From: Phlebotomus papatasi
Lineage: Eukaryota > Arthropoda > Insecta > Diptera > Psychodidae
DNA length: 64,000 nucleotides
Assembly: GCF_024763615.1 (NCBI RefSeq)
Contig: NC_077222.1
Coordinates: 90,892,001 to 90,956,000 of the forward strand
Direction of reading: 5' to 3'
Shown here: positions 10,611 through 22,669 of the stretch, one piece after another
Layout: the number at the start of each line of letters is the position of its first letter
How positions within the stretch are numbered: the stretch's first letter is position 1
The notes under the pieces: generated by a model
What the model saw: only the letters and a program-made list of their open reading frames with translations
Told to the model about the DNA's origin: nothing
Databases searched by the model: none
Translations under genes and position numbers: made by a program

Positions 10611-13600
10611 GTAAGAAAAATCATTTAGAACTTTTCTTTAGGTGAGATTCTTAATTATCTGACGTATTACGATTCCCTACAAAATTCCCATCCGGCTCAA
10701 ATTTTGCAAAATCAATTCTCTGGACTTTCTTGATTAGGAAAAGTTTTCTTTTAATATTAGAATTCCTAAAGTGAAGATGATATTGGCTTTATTTAAACAG
10801 ATAGAAGCTAAAAGTTATTCACTTATTCTGGAGAGTAATTTCCGGAATTTCTTTGGAATCCATCCGCTTGTTTTTTGTTGGTATTAATTTAATTGAGATA
10901 TTTCGTCGAATGTCTTAATATATTTAAAATTTTGGCCTTTATATTTAGAATGAATTCCGGGGCATAATCTATCGTAGCAGCAATCACAAAAAGTACTAAA
11001 TCCTTAAATTCTCCAAAAATAAACTGTAATCCCAATATTTCAAAATTTAAAAAATAATTTTCATTAATTCGGAAACTGCGGTTAATTAATTTTTTAATGC
11101 GAAGCCAAATTAAAAAGATAAAAAAAAACAGAGATCTTATGAGCTACAGCGATTCAAGAGGGCTTATTGAATTTTCCTCGACCAAGGATGGAGCGACGGA
11201 GAGAAGGGCCGTTGCCTCTACGATATTTAAAAAATATAAAAAAAAACATAGAATAAGTATGACAAATTTCGGCATAGTTGCATGCAAGCGTCAAAGTCTT
11301 AAATTTGAAATGTAATATTTTAAATTAAAATTGATTTTTTTATTCTTTCTTCTGAAAGAGTGGTGCTTGGTTGGAACCTTGTAAAGAACCGTCCTTATTT
11401 ACTCTTACATTTTAAAATGAATAAAAATATAGACATAGCTTTGGTGCCCTATTTCGGCCACCTTCATTCTCATAGTTCCTTGCCCTTCGGGAATTCTTCC
11501 AATGTCTTTTTCACGTCATCTCGTTTGTCGAAGTTACATTTTTTGTTATTCTTTTGCATTGTATAATCTCTTAGAGTACGTAAAATCTAAAAGTTCATGG
11601 AAATTCGTGGAACAAAAAAGGTGGCCGAAATTGCAAGCTGGCCGGAATTTGGCACACTTACCCTACTCAAACTTGGTTTCGAAATATTATTTTTTTTCTA
11701 AACGTTTTTATGAATTATCACACTAAAAAATACTGGGAAATGAGTGACTCAGTGATTATGAAGTGAATTAATAATGGGACTGGAATAGTAAGCATTGTTG
11801 CTTTGGAAACAAAGTGAGGACAGACATTTTGAAACTCGAATACTTCGAAATTCGAATAGAAAGTACTTTTAACTACCTTGTGGAATTATAAAAAAAGAAA
11901 GAATATCTTTTTTGGCTTTTCAAATAGATTTTCGATTTTTTCAAACTCCACTTGAATCCTTTCAGAACCTCTGAGAAAACCCTTTGACAGAGCTGTGGTA
12001 TTTCATAAATTTTAATTTGCTGCTAATTTTCGAAATCAGTTATGTACGAAATATATTCTGTGAGGCCAATTGGAGAGAAAATTTGAGGATTACAATAGGT
12101 GTGATTATGAGAGAATCACACCTAACCAAGTACTTAACTGACTGTCAGAATGTAGTACAAAAATGGTTTTCCGAGTGTCAAAAGACATGTGTTAGAAAAA
12201 TAGCATAAAATTGATATTTTATTGCACAATACTTCTTACAAACGGTGAAAACAAGTATATGAAAGTTTTATCTAAGTAGTGATGCCCAAATTTTTGTGTC
12301 TGGTGTAATTTTTCCGGGGAAAATGAGGCCTACAGAGATGGGCAAAAGTGGTACGCAGCTGAGCAATCCAGAACATTTTCGTAAAAAGTGCCACTATATT
12401 TTCATTTTCCTGTAGAGGAAAATCCAAGGATTTCCAAGAATTTTGTGAGGTGGAATTATGAAACTAATAGTAAGAGATTTTTTTGACATGATGGTATAAT
12501 TGATTCGGTTTGTGTGGAATTCAGTAAAAAATCCTAAATCTTGGTCACCTTTTTCAGTACGAACCTGCAAAACCTCCCTCTAAGCTATTTCCTTTTTAGT
12601 CGAAAAACTTAGAGAATCAAACTCCGGTTGTGAGCATATCGAGTGTCCGTTCATTCACAGCCAGAGTTTGATTCCTCAATAGTGTATTGGCTTAAAGATA
12701 AATGGAGTTTGCACAAAAAGTCATTGATGGTCAAAGATTTCGGACTCTATTTCGAATTTTAAAATAAGATAAATTCGCAGTGTTAGAAAATTTATGAAAA
12801 ATATCATACTAAGTTATAAGAATTACTCTTTGATTATGAAAGGGATTGATAATTGGCAGAAATATTAAAAGCCATTTTATTTTTCTTGATTCCCCCCACA
12901 AAAAATGAAGATTGATGCTTTCGATATTTAAGACAATTCGAAATTCGAACAATAAGGACTTCATCCACAAAACGAGAGTTAAAAATGTCGTTTCTTTGGC
13001 TTTCGGAACCGATCATCGAATGTCTTCTTTTATATACAGACTAATTGAATGTTCAAAGTGAAGATTTTTGTCACATTTTATTTTAAATTGTCTTTTTTGA
13101 TAATAGAATTTCTGGAGGAAAACTTTTTAGGAAATCCTAAAAAGAACACCGGATCCAAGTTATTCTGGAAACATTCAATTTTTGTTAAATAACTTGATCA
13201 AAATTCATATCTCCTGCAAATAAAATATTTTTAAAAAGGGAATAATGCCCAACGCACAATAACTTTTGTTTAGTAAACATGTTTTTGACATTTCAATGAG
13301 AGTGATTGAGATCTAGATCCAGTCATCTCGCTCATTCTTATGGGAAAATTTGAAAACATGTTTACAAACAAAAGTTATTGTGTATTTAACATAGAAATTC
13401 AATGTTTTTTTTTTTTTTAATTTACCATAATACTTGCTCGAATCCCTAAAAACTTTTTATGGTAAAAATTTAAAGTTCGATTTCTTTTATCCTGGAGTTG
13501 ATTTTCCATCTTGGTTTAAAAAAAATGGAAAAATTTGAGTTGCCCTTTCTATTGCAAACGTGCGAATTTTACTAAATACAATTTGTTCTATCGGGTTCGA

Positions 13601-13688
13601 CTGAATATTGAGAATCTCACCTGGTATGAGTTGATCAGGGCTTATCACTAGCTTTTGTTAGTACACTCCGTGCCTGTTCCTTCCGCAG
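10611..13688 (+). other. intron of the RBM33-like gene, repeat-bearing
   Basis: The intron is bounded by GTAAGA and TTCCGCAG. It holds a MITE at 13245-13391 and a short hairpin near 12097-12123 (AGGTGTGATTATGAGAGAAT, then ACACCT). That hairpin recurs at 36122-36148. It also holds a possible TIR pair TTTCGGCCACC/GGTGGCCGAAA at about 11453-11632. ORFs inside look random. Confidence 0.65.
13245..13391. mobile_element. MITE family C, copy 1 (TIR GCACAATAACTTTTGTTTG)
   Basis: GCACAATAACTTTTGTTTAG at the left pairs with ACAAAAGTTATTGTGT at the right. Inner arms AAACATGTTTTTGACATTTC and GAAAACATGTTTACAA extend the pairing to about 55 bases. The centre carries GATCTAGATC. A sister copy is at 24887-25034. 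Confidence 0.75.
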
Positions 13689-14965
13689 ACGTTGAGGACT
13701 CTGATGGCCCTGGCGAGAGGCGAAATCCCAAGACTGTGGCCGAGAGGGAAAGCATGGCCTCAGACAGTGATGATCATCAATTCAGACACGATAGAAATAT
13801 GCGAGGATTCCCACGGGGCAGAAGGGGCACAATGCGTGGGATGCCTGGACGATATTCCAGAGTCCCTCCTGCTGGGTATCCTCACTACCGCCAATCACTG
13901 CCGAATGAGAATTTTAACCCACAGACGCCCCAAATAGCTCCAGATTTTCAATTTCGCGGCGTCTCTCCGGATCTGCCGACTTCCAGTGCGCCGCAGATCT
14001 ACGATGAGCGATCTCCGGAATTCCGTCAGCCACCACATTCAACTGGCTACAGACCCTGTGGACCTCAGGGCTTTGCTCCCATTATGAGTCCGTTTGAGCA
14101 CAAGCCCGGAGGAGGAGGAGGAGGGCCTCAGATGTTTGGTCCGGGAATGGATTTTAGGAGTCAAGGACCGAGAGGAATGGATTTTGGGCCAAGGGGAAAT
14201 CGTCATCAGTTCCGACCTTTCAATCCAAATGGCGTTAGGCCAAATTTCAGGCCGAATATGCCCAGAATGCCGCCCAGATTGGACGGCATGAGAGCCCCTT
14301 TTGGCAGTCAAGCTTCATCGTCATTTCCTGCCCCTCCGAGGCCCCTGCAATCATACCCTGGACCTCAGAATCACATGACAATGTCCCAGCAGCCACCGCC
14401 GCAGCCTCAGTCAAAATTGCCCCGGAAGGTGCTGATCAATCCCAATTTCAAGGGAGGCGTCGAAGCTGCCACGACGCAGTTGATGATGGACACTCTGCAG
14501 CATCCGCAATTTATCAATTCCATCAGCAGTCACGTGAGCCATCTGCACAGTGATGAGGAATTGCTGCGGCAGCAGGAAGAGTTCATCACGAAGAATCGCA
14601 TGCACATCGAGAAGAGGCGACAGGAGAGGAGTCCGGAACGGGAGAGGGACAGAGATTATCTGTCACCGCCGCCGAGGAGAGAACGCAGAGCGTCGAGCAG
14701 GGAGAGGGGCAGGGGAGGCTGGAGGAGTCGCAGGGGGGATTCGAGGGAGCCAGAAAGGGGCGGAGAGTGGCGCAGGAGGAAAAGGAGTGCGAGTCCGGAC
14801 AGAGGCAAAGGGGATGACAAGAGGGAAAGGCAGGAGGATGATGAAGATGAAGAAACGAGGGCATATAGAATTGAGATAGAGAAGCAAAAGGCCATGAGGG
14901 AGAAGATCTTGAGGGATAAGGAGATGCGAAGGAGGAAGGCAGCCGAGGAGAAGGCGAAATTTGAG
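13689..14965 (+). CDS. RBM33-like protein, exon 3 (RGG-, Pro- and Arg-rich core)
   Basis: The acceptor CCGCAG at 13688 joins in phase to give ...TDGDVEDSDGPGERRN. About 425 residues follow in this order: an R/G-rich segment (RGFPRGRRGTMRGMPGR); a Pro/Gly/Phe-rich low-complexity segment; a conserved-looking block RKVLINPNFKGGVEAATTQL; a helical stretch; an SR/RE-rich region (SPERERDRD, RRERRASSRERGRGG); and an acidic run leading into DEETRAYRIEIEKQKAMRE with KILRDKEMRRRKAAEEK. That last block closely resembles the coiled segment of RBM33 (RQYRLKIEEQKRLREEIL type). No RRM is present in this exon. It ends ...KAKFE in phase 0 at the donor GTGAGC. Likely a nuclear RNA-binding or mRNA-export protein. 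Confidence 0.85.
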
Positions 14966-15469
14966 GTGAGCTCCTTGAATTTTATTTTCTTTCATTTGGA
15001 CAATTTACTTTCAGAAACATTGAAAAGCTTCATTTGTTATTGCTCTTAAATTTAATTGGTCTCTTAAGTTAAAAGTTTAGTGATATTTTTCTTCAAAACA
15101 CCAAAAAATAGATTTTTTTGTTCAAAACGGGGGCCCATCAAGCCTAATAAAAAGTGAAGCTATTTTTCAGTCTTCCTTGTAAATATTTTGCAGATATTGC
15201 ACCGCGACTTAAACAAATTTGCTCGTAGTTCTTGTATTATTTCGGCGAGCATTATGAAATATATACTTTTAGATAGCTTTTAGTGCACGATTTCGAAATA
15301 TATCAGACTAATAAGTCAATTCACTTTAGGAAAAAACTTGCCAATAGTCTTCAGTGCCTCTGTGCAAAAACGTATGGAAAAATGAAATGTTGAGAGGCCC
15401 CTGTTCAAAAAATATGACTATTAAATTTACAAAAATTTGAATAAAAAATTAAAAAAAAAATGATATTAA

Positions 15470-15723
15470 CACTGAGAAAAATCCGAAAAAAGTTAAAATA
15501 ACATTCCGGAAATTTTTATTTTACCCTGGAATATTGATCCGAAATGAGTGTAAATATTATGCTTTTGAGGTGTATTAGGGGTTAAAGTTACCCTTTTTCA
15601 TGTTAATTTTACCCTTAAAAAAGGTGTAAAATTAGCATTAAAAATGTTGATATATTTTTACACCTAAAAAGTGTTAAAGTTATGAGGAAAAAAAGTTAAT
15701 CGAACCCCCATTTTTTCTCAGTG
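15470..15723. mobile_element. MITE family B, copy 2
   Basis: CACTGAGAAAAATCCGAAAA at the left, TTTTTTCTCAGTG at the right. The body matches the inverse of copy 1 at 7905-8156, including the AACATTCCGGAAATTTTTA stretch. No ORF. Confidence 0.8.
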
Positions 15724-16169
15724 CAAGAAACTTAAATTTTAACAAATTATATTTAATCAATTTTTGAATTTCTTTTTTATTTAAGAAATATTACAGCTTA
15801 TTTATCAACTTTTTAACTGAAATTACTTGGAAATATCGAACATCAATAATTAGGATTTTGGTTTAATCTCGTCATCAATCTTTTTTACTATAATTCGTGT
15901 TTGGTGGAAACTTGGAGAAAAAATCTCCGCAATATTTAAGCAATGTAAATAAAGCATAACGAATAAAAGAATTAGAAAAGAAAAGAAATAACAACGCAGA
16001 ATATTTTAAAAAAATGAAAGGAAAGAGTATTCGACAGAAAGGAAAAAAATTATGCACCAACCAAAGGAAGAAAAATACTAAACAGAAAAGAAATTAATTA
16101 TTTAAAAATAACCGTAGTATTCCATACTTCGCCGAATGCTCGAACTCGTGACTTCGATAATATACCTCA

Positions 16170-16735
16170 AACTATTGCGTCATTTATCGTTTACCGGTTC
16201 ATAACCGATTTCAACCCATTTAAATATCATTCAGAAGATCGCTCAAAATAGCCTAGGAATAATACAATTTATTTTCGGACAAGATTTGCCTATCCGTTCT
16301 TAATCGATTGGAACCGGTTCAGACTTGTCAGAAATTCCAAGACCTTTCCAACGAGCCGAAATACGTTACTATTTTGTTGAGAATTACGCTCTCTAGATCC
16401 TTTTTAGCCTTTGACCTTGAAAAATCATAATTAGGAATGAGTGAATGGGAATTTCGTATAAGGATGAAATATCCATCTAGGTATTTAAAGCATATCCAAA
16501 ATATGAAAAAAAAATCGCACGGCACGTTTTCGAGCAATCCCAAAAAAATCATGGTATTGAAGGGGAAGGGGAGAAGTTGGAGAAAAATAAGGGGCATTTT
16601 AGTTGTCCCAGGGTCGACCTTTAGGGGAGCGTTCCTTAAAGGTCACACAAGTCAAGTCTCTGTGTCTAACAGTTTGGGCTCTAGAACTGTCGGACAGCCG
16701 GTCTGACTGACACGAACAAACAGCGTGACTCAAAA
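16170..16735. repeat. gaaccggttc / CAGCGTGAC repeat family, copy 1
   Basis: The segment has AACCGGTTCAGAC, a 'tttttcgagca' core and the end motif ACAAACAGCGTGACTC. Related words, in the other orientation, occur at 33220-33930 and 62390-62830. It is an unclassified dispersed repeat. The opposite-strand ORFs inside are repeat by-products. Confidence 0.5.
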
Positions 16736-17260
16736 AAACTCGAAGCTTCAGTATTACAATATTAATAGTTACATTCGTATTATCACTTTAGCACAATATT
16801 GAATAGAATTCCTACTATGAAGCTCTAAACTTAAAATTCGAGTAAAATGCCACTTTGGTTTTTAAAGTGTTAACAAAAATGAGGTCTGGCTTATATCCTC
16901 TACCCCATTTTGCCTTATTAAATGACGCTAGTTGGTTGACGTCGTGACTAAGCACCATTCTTTTGTTTTTGCCTCATTTTTCTTACGGTTCTGCAAACCG
17001 AAGAGTCCCTAAAGCTGTTTTGTTTCTGAAAACGTGCCTTTGGTGTTGAGTTCATTGAGTAAATGAACATATTCAGTGCTAAAAATGACAAGGATACACT
17101 TTCTTCAGACTAAAGGTTTAGACGAGATCCTGAAGGTCTTGAATTTGTAAACCAGAATTGCAGTGATTTTTTCCAAATCTGATGATTCATAAAAGATTTT
17201 GCCTATTAAAAAATTAGAAAAGTTAAACCTTATACGAGTTTAAGATCTCAAAATCGTAAA

Positions 17261-18556
17261 TACAGGGTGGCTGAAAAAAATGCAACAAACTAAAGCGCTA
17301 TATTATCCTCATTTTTTGTTCAACTTTTTTGAAATAAAGAAAAAATGGTAAACATCTTACACCATCTTAAACATCTTAAACAAAAATCTTATTTTGACAT
17401 GACTATGGTCTTAAGTCTGTCAAAAAATGCATCGTAGTTTGCACGAATATGAGCCTTCTAAACGTCCTGCTATTCACGAGGAAGGGCTGTCATCAGCTCA
17501 TTGATACTTTGCTACTTTTTAGTCCTAACATTGACCAACAAAATGCCTCTTTTAAAGAAGTCAAATGATTTTGCATCCAAGAATTGTGGAAGTCATTGTT
17601 TTCCCAAAATGATCTACGAAACATTTTTTTTAACCAAATCTTCGTCGCGTGATTTCTGCGTCGTTGTTGAGTCTTGATCGAACTTATATTACTTCTTACT
17701 AAAATTTTTGTTTATCCACGACTCCAACACTCCTTCCAGGACAATTTTCAGAAACACATTGCCATTCATTTTGACGGTACAGCCTAAAAACCCTCGTGAA
17801 AAGCGATAATTTGTCTTCAAGGAAGTCCAGACCTTCAAATAAGGTGGTCTTTGACTTCCGGTGGTCATTCAAACGTCTAAGTTATCGTATGATCTTTCCT
17901 TCAGATAGACACAATCATTTTGTTTCCACATAAATTGCTCAATTGAAAATTTTTCTTATCAGAAAAAATGACATTCTGGAACTGACCAGGAACGTACAAG
18001 CAATTTTACTCCTTCGTCGATCGAGCATAACTTCTTTGTGAGGATCGACGATATCTCTGCCGTGTAAGGATTTTTAAGGTTTCATATAGAGGTTCTTTAA
18101 CAATATTTATTTCATGGTTGATTGCGATCTATGCGTCTCAGAGATCGTTTGTTTGCAGATGTGTGGCAGGTTTTGTTCAATTTGCTTCTTCACTTTAAGA
18201 ACGATGACTAGCGATTAAGCAATTTTTTTTAGACCTCCATCAAAACATTTTAAAATGCTACTAGTATCCCTGTACCAAGTTATGTTTCCAAAAACGGAAA
18301 GTTTAATTACGTTAAGGGTTTTGAGGACCCCTAACGATAGCTGTTTCCGCATTTCCTGCAAAATATAGCGACATTAAATTGTCGCGTTTGAGTGCCATTA
18401 CGGTTTTAAAAAAATTTAGAAAATATTATCGAAAATGCTTTTGTAGGCCAACCAATAAAATGAATTACCACTATGCAAAATATGAAACCGCTATCACCAG
18501 TGGTTTGATAGCTATGCGCTCTGAAAGTTGTTGCATTTTTTTTCAGCCACCCTGTA
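17261..18556 (-). mobile_element. decayed Tc1/mariner-type transposon (~1.3 kb)
   Basis: The left end TACAGGGTGGCTGAAAAAAA (17261) and the right end, its reverse complement ...TTTCAGCCACCCTGTA (18556), form TIRs of about 29 bases that differ by one A. The TA at each end is the expected target duplication. The length is that of mariner elements. Minus-strand translation around 17400-17700 gives fragments such as FDQDSTTTQKSRDEDLV and NELMTALPRE. These resemble the QDNAPxH/QDGAxxH catalytic block and C-terminal of Tc1/mariner transposases, but in-frame stops break them. It is a dead copy inside the intron. Confidence 0.8.
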
Positions 18557-18808
18557 TAATCATTATTTTGTTTAGAAATACGTTAAGCCATCTCTCGCCT
18601 TAAGTCGTAAGTGTGTTCAGCACACTAGAAGCATATCTTTCTCCTTAATTTATAATTAGGAATGTTTACATTCTGATCTGAGAGATAAAATGAGTAAATT
18701 AGAATAACTATCAATAACAAAACTTTTCAATGTTTCTGTTGTCAACACTTTGGACACATTCAAGTTGTGTGTAGCAAAGTTTTCTAACTCTGCGTTAAAT
18801 GCTTCAAG

Positions 18809-19344
18809 AAGAAGCATACGTTAAATGCATGCAGACTTTCACTGCAATCGGAAAATTACCTTTGCAGCAACAACAGCAGCAAACGACAGAAAAGAAGCCC
18901 CAGGAAGCTCAACCAGCCCAGAAGCTTACCCCTCTAGTCGTGACCGAGAGCAAAATAATCTCGCTCAAGCGAAAAGCTGATCCGCCAAATCCTCAGCCAG
19001 TGGCTGCAAAACAGCCGGCGACAAATAGTGCTGCTGCTCCGGCAAAAGTTCCGGAACCACTGCCGGACTATTTGGATGATGATGTGGCAACTCCATCGCC
19101 ACCACCGCCGCGAACTCATACGCCGCCGCAACCGCCTACGTCGAGTTCAGTGGCGCCAGTACAGCGGCGGCTGGTACTGAAGCCGGCTGTGGACACACAG
19201 AAAGTCAGCCTGGCCTTTGCGGCAGATTCCACGGAGACAACGAGTAAACCCAAGGGGATCTTCGACAGGTTGGAGAAGAAGATTAGTGTGCCAGAGGCGA
19301 CAAAGAGGAAAATTCAAAGAATTGTGATTAACAATATGGAGTAA
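18809..19344 (+). CDS. RBM33-like protein, last visible coding exon
   Basis: The frame reads EAYVKCMQTFTAIGKLP, then a polyQ run, Pro/Ala-rich linkers (TPSPPPPRTHTPPQPPT), QRRLVLKPAVDTQ, and a basic end GIFDRLEKKISVPEATKRK with QRIVINNME then TAA. The acceptor at 18808 has an ideal branch site but needs a phase-1 partner; the one at 18834 would fit phase 0 but loses EAYVKCMQ. The TAA stop at 19342 overlaps GTAAGT at 19341, a perfect donor, so the protein may end here or be spliced onward. No RRM, as found at the C-terminus of vertebrate RBM33, is visible downstream in the window. Confidence 0.7.
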
Positions 19345-20041
19345 GTATATCGTGAGCCGGAAGTTTCTTACAAAAAAAAGCACCTGCAGTCCTCTCCGTT
19401 CCTTTGATTTTCCCATCTGAGTTGTGATTTTAGTTTGTTTTTTTTTGTGTTTATTCCACAAAATCATCCAGAATTTTAGTTTTTTTTTTTGAGATTCTCT
19501 GAAAAATCTTCAATTTTTTTTATTGCATGAAAGAACAATTTTTTTTATTTCTTTCAATCCTTCCGATTTTCAGCGTGAAGAGAACAAAAGTTTTAATACT
19601 TGGACGAAATGATGAAGAAAAATCAAAAATAAGAAAATGAAAAAGGGACAATTTTTTTCAGGAATTTTCTTATTCTAAAGGAGTTTTTTTAAGTGTTTAT
19701 TTTTTTTTGAGAGAAGAGAGAAAAAGTTATTGAATGGCTTATTTTGTTCCATGTTTTTTTTTTTTGACTGATAAAAAATTTCCCGGAAAATTCCTCCCCT
19801 ACAATTTTTTTTTGTAGTAAATTCAAGAGAAAAAATAGTTTATTAATTTTACTTTTATACTTTCTCCCAATTTCTTTTGGAAATATCTTTAAAATATTTA
19901 AAAAAAAAAAAAAAAAGATTCTGATTGCCCTTGGAGAGCAAATTTTTAGGAGTATCAACTTACAACTTTTAAAGTATCTTAATTTAAGAGGTTTAGAATA
20001 GTAAGAGAGATGGAAAGGTTTTTTTTTCATTTTTCAATAAA
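19345..20041 (+). other. probable 3' UTR of the RBM33-like gene
   Basis: T-rich non-coding DNA follows the stop. AATAAA at 20036-20041 is the first good polyadenylation signal. If the donor at 19341 is used instead, this would be intron. Confidence 0.5.
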
Positions 20042-21000
20042 TCTTACATAAGAAAAAGAAATTAAAATGTTGTGTAGTCACAATAACAATTATATATATA
20101 TTTGTAAACAAATTTGCTCTTTTTTTTCCTTTTCATAAAGTAGAATTAATGATTATACTGAGAAGAATATTTTAGTGTTAAGATTAAAGAAAAAAATAAT
20201 AATTATTGTAATATGAGAGGGAGATATAAAAAGATAAAAATGATTAACTTTTTGGGATTAAAAAAAGTTAAATGTGCGTGTGTGTGAGTTATAGATAAAA
20301 AAACTCAATTTTTTTTGTACAGTTTTAATTTTTCAAAATTCTTTCCGAAAGGGAATTAACTTTGTAGGTCATCAAACTATCTACTGATTACAATTCCTTT
20401 TTCAATACTAATAAAAAAGAAGAAAGAAAACAAAGATAAAACCAGACACTATCGCTGATAGAAGAAAAAATTTTATATGTTAGGCATTTAAAGGGACCGC
20501 AAAAAAAAAACAGTGGCATAGAAATCCACTGAATAATTCACGGAGCATTTTCTGCAGAAAAAAAAGAAGAAAATATTGTGAAAAAAATTATAAATAGAAA
20601 AAAATATGTTAGAAATTCTTTTATTGTGTGTATCAACAAAAGCACGACTCATCAGTCCATAACCATCAACAATTTTTTTTGTTGTCTCCATGAGGATAGA
20701 ACACCCTTTTATTATTATTGTTTTTTTTACATTTAAAAAATAAATTTTCTGCAGTAGCAGAGTCAGAGATAACAATTAATAAATTATAAGAAAAAACACT
20801 ATAGGTGAGATAATAAAATTGCAAATAGAGGTTTAACACAGCAGAAGACAAGGCAAAAAAAAATAAAAATAAAAAATATGCCAACTACAGAAAAGAGTCA
20901 TCACCGAACGACGAATAAAAAAGAAGAGAGTAAGGAGGAAAAACTTAAATAATGCAAAAATGCGTCTTTTATTTGAGCGTAAACTTTTCTCCGTTGATTG
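20042..21000. other. intergenic low-complexity A-rich DNA
   Basis: Runs of A, TATATATATA and GTGTGTGTG occur, with no believable gene. This separates the two genes by about 1 kb at most. Confidence 0.5.
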
Positions 21001-21035
21001 ATTAACTGTTGATGTGCCACTAAGAATTTTGTAAT

Positions 21036-21289
21036 TTGACTTTTGTCGTAAGTGATCGAGCCACACGATCGCACCAGAGTCACGAACGGACGCGGGAATT
21101 GGACACACAATGCAGACACTGGCCGCAGGGGCTGATAACTAAGAGGAATAGTGCTAGTGCCTCAAGTGGAAATGTGCCTTTGATTTTTAGTGCAATTATC
21201 TTTACAAAGTTTCATTGAAAATGTTTTAAAATTTGTGCAAATTTAAGTGAAGAAAAATATGTAAACGGGGAACTTCAACAGCAAATTTG
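21036..21289 (+). promoter_or_regulatory. candidate non-coding first exon of nost
   Basis: The base composition changes abruptly (GATCGCACCAGAGTCACG, GACGCGGGAATTGG). The segment ends at a strong donor, GGTAAGT (intron starts at 21290), and contains no long ORF. It suits a 5' UTR exon spliced far downstream to the nost coding exons. Transcription could also begin elsewhere; no cDNA evidence is at hand. Confidence 0.45.
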
Positions 21290-21937
21290 GTAAGTTAAAA
21301 AAATAAATTTTATATTAATTTTTTAACAAAAAAAAAATATAAGAAAAATGCAGTCGAAATTGGGAATGCAAAATAATTATTGACATGAAAAAGTGCCAAA
21401 TATGAATTTTTCTCAAATTACTTATAAAATTCTAGTTCCTGTATCGAAGAGAAGAAATTATTTGAGTTTGAAAGAAGATCAGTATAAAAATTAAAATGAA
21501 AAAAGCTTCGTAAGAATTGGGCTACATTGTTTTGAAAAATACTTTGTTCAATTTGGAAGAGAAAACTTCAAATATGATAAAAATGATAAATTTACAAATC
21601 AATATACTGTAGTGGAAACTGCAATACTCTAAATATATATTCGAATTCATTTTTTTCTAAATTCAAAACAATTTTAATTTAAATTTAAAACTATTTTACT
21701 CTGAATTCAAAATCATATTTTGTTCTAAATTCGAAACTACTTTACTCTAAATTCCGAACCATTTTATTCTAAATTCAGAACAATTTAAATTTAAAGCAAT
21801 TTAATCTAAATTTGAAACCATTATAAATTGAAAATCATTTTACACTAAATTCAAAATCATTTTCAACCATTCGAAACAGTTTTGCTCTAAATTTGAAACC
21901 AATTTACTCTAAATTCGAAACCATTTTACTCTAAATC

Positions 21938-22276
21938 AGAGGTGTGCAAGAACCGTTTGAAACCGAACAAGCGTCAAATTAAACTTGTACACGGTAAAAA
22001 CTTTCGTCCACTGACTGAAATACTGGAATAAATTTACTTTGGAACAAATATTTTCGAAACAAAATTGTATCTGAAGACGACATTTTAATCCCAAATACAT
22101 ACAGATTTGTCCCTAATAGATACAAATTTATCCCAAAAATTTGGATGTCCGTAGACGAGCTAATTTTGGATCAAATATGTGCCGAAATTTTTTACCGTGT
22201 ACGTCAATGATCAAAACACTACCTGAACAAACTTATTTTGACGTTTATTCGGTTTCAAAGGTTCTTACAAACCTCT
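21938..22276. mobile_element. TIR element inside the minisatellite
   Basis: AGAGGTGTGCAAGAACCGTT at the left pairs with AAGGTTCTTACAAACCTCT at the right. The arms continue into GAAACCGAACAAGCGTCAAA and TTTGACGTTTATTCGGTTTC. Minisatellite units flank it directly on both sides, so it inserted into an existing array. Confidence 0.75.
21990..22199. mobile_element. inner TIR element (CACGGTAAAAA...TTTTTACCGTG)
   Basis: CACGGTAAAAACTTTCG pairs with CGAAATTTTTTACCGTG. It lies inside the 21938-22276 element, giving three layers: minisatellite, outer element, inner element. Confidence 0.7.
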
Positions 22277-22669
22277 GCTCTAAATTTATAACCATTTTTT
22301 TTTAAATTCAGTGAATTCGAAATCATTTTGATTTAAATTTGAAACCATTTCACACTAAATTCAAAATCATTTTTAAATGAATTTGAAAGTGTTTTACTCT
22401 GAATTCGAAACCACTTTATTCTAAATTCAGAACCATTTGAATTTAAATTGAAAGCAATTTACTCCTTATTTGAAACCATTTTTTCTCTCGTTTCGGAACC
22501 ATTTTACTCTAAATTCTAAATCATTTTTCACTTCATTCGAAACCATTTTGCACAGAATTCGAAACCATGTTGCTCTGAATTCGAAACCGTTTTATTCTAA
22601 ATTCAAAAGAATTTTAAATTTAAATTTAAACTGTTTTGCTCTAAATTCGAAGTAATTTTCCCACCCGGC

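Larger units (their letters stand above)
14966..18808 (+). other. large intron of the RBM33-like gene, with transposons
   Basis: The intron contains MITE B copy 2, a gaaccggttc-type repeat and a decayed mariner. A perfect CTAAC branch-like site at 18784 lies 21 bases before the CAAG acceptor at 18808. Phase does not balance between 14965 (phase 0) and that acceptor (needs phase 1). A small unseen exon therefore probably lies inside, or the acceptor is GCAG at 18834. Confidence 0.55.
21646..22655 (+). repeat. diverged ~21-bp minisatellite (CTCTAAATTCGAAACCATTTTA)
   Basis: The unit 'TCTAAATTCGAAACCATTTT' recurs dozens of times with many substitutions, from about 21646 to 22655. Stray copies lie near 23200 and 23530. 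The 61-codon ORF at 22470 simply translates the repeat. The array is broken at 21938-22276 by a TIR element. Confidence 0.75.

Noticed and set aside
14586..14995. Minus-strand ORFs rich in Ser/Pro/Leu
   Set aside because: Shadows of the Arg/Glu-rich exon 3 of the RBM33-like gene.
22470..22655. 61-codon ORF with repeating residues
   Set aside because: Translation of the 21-bp minisatellite.
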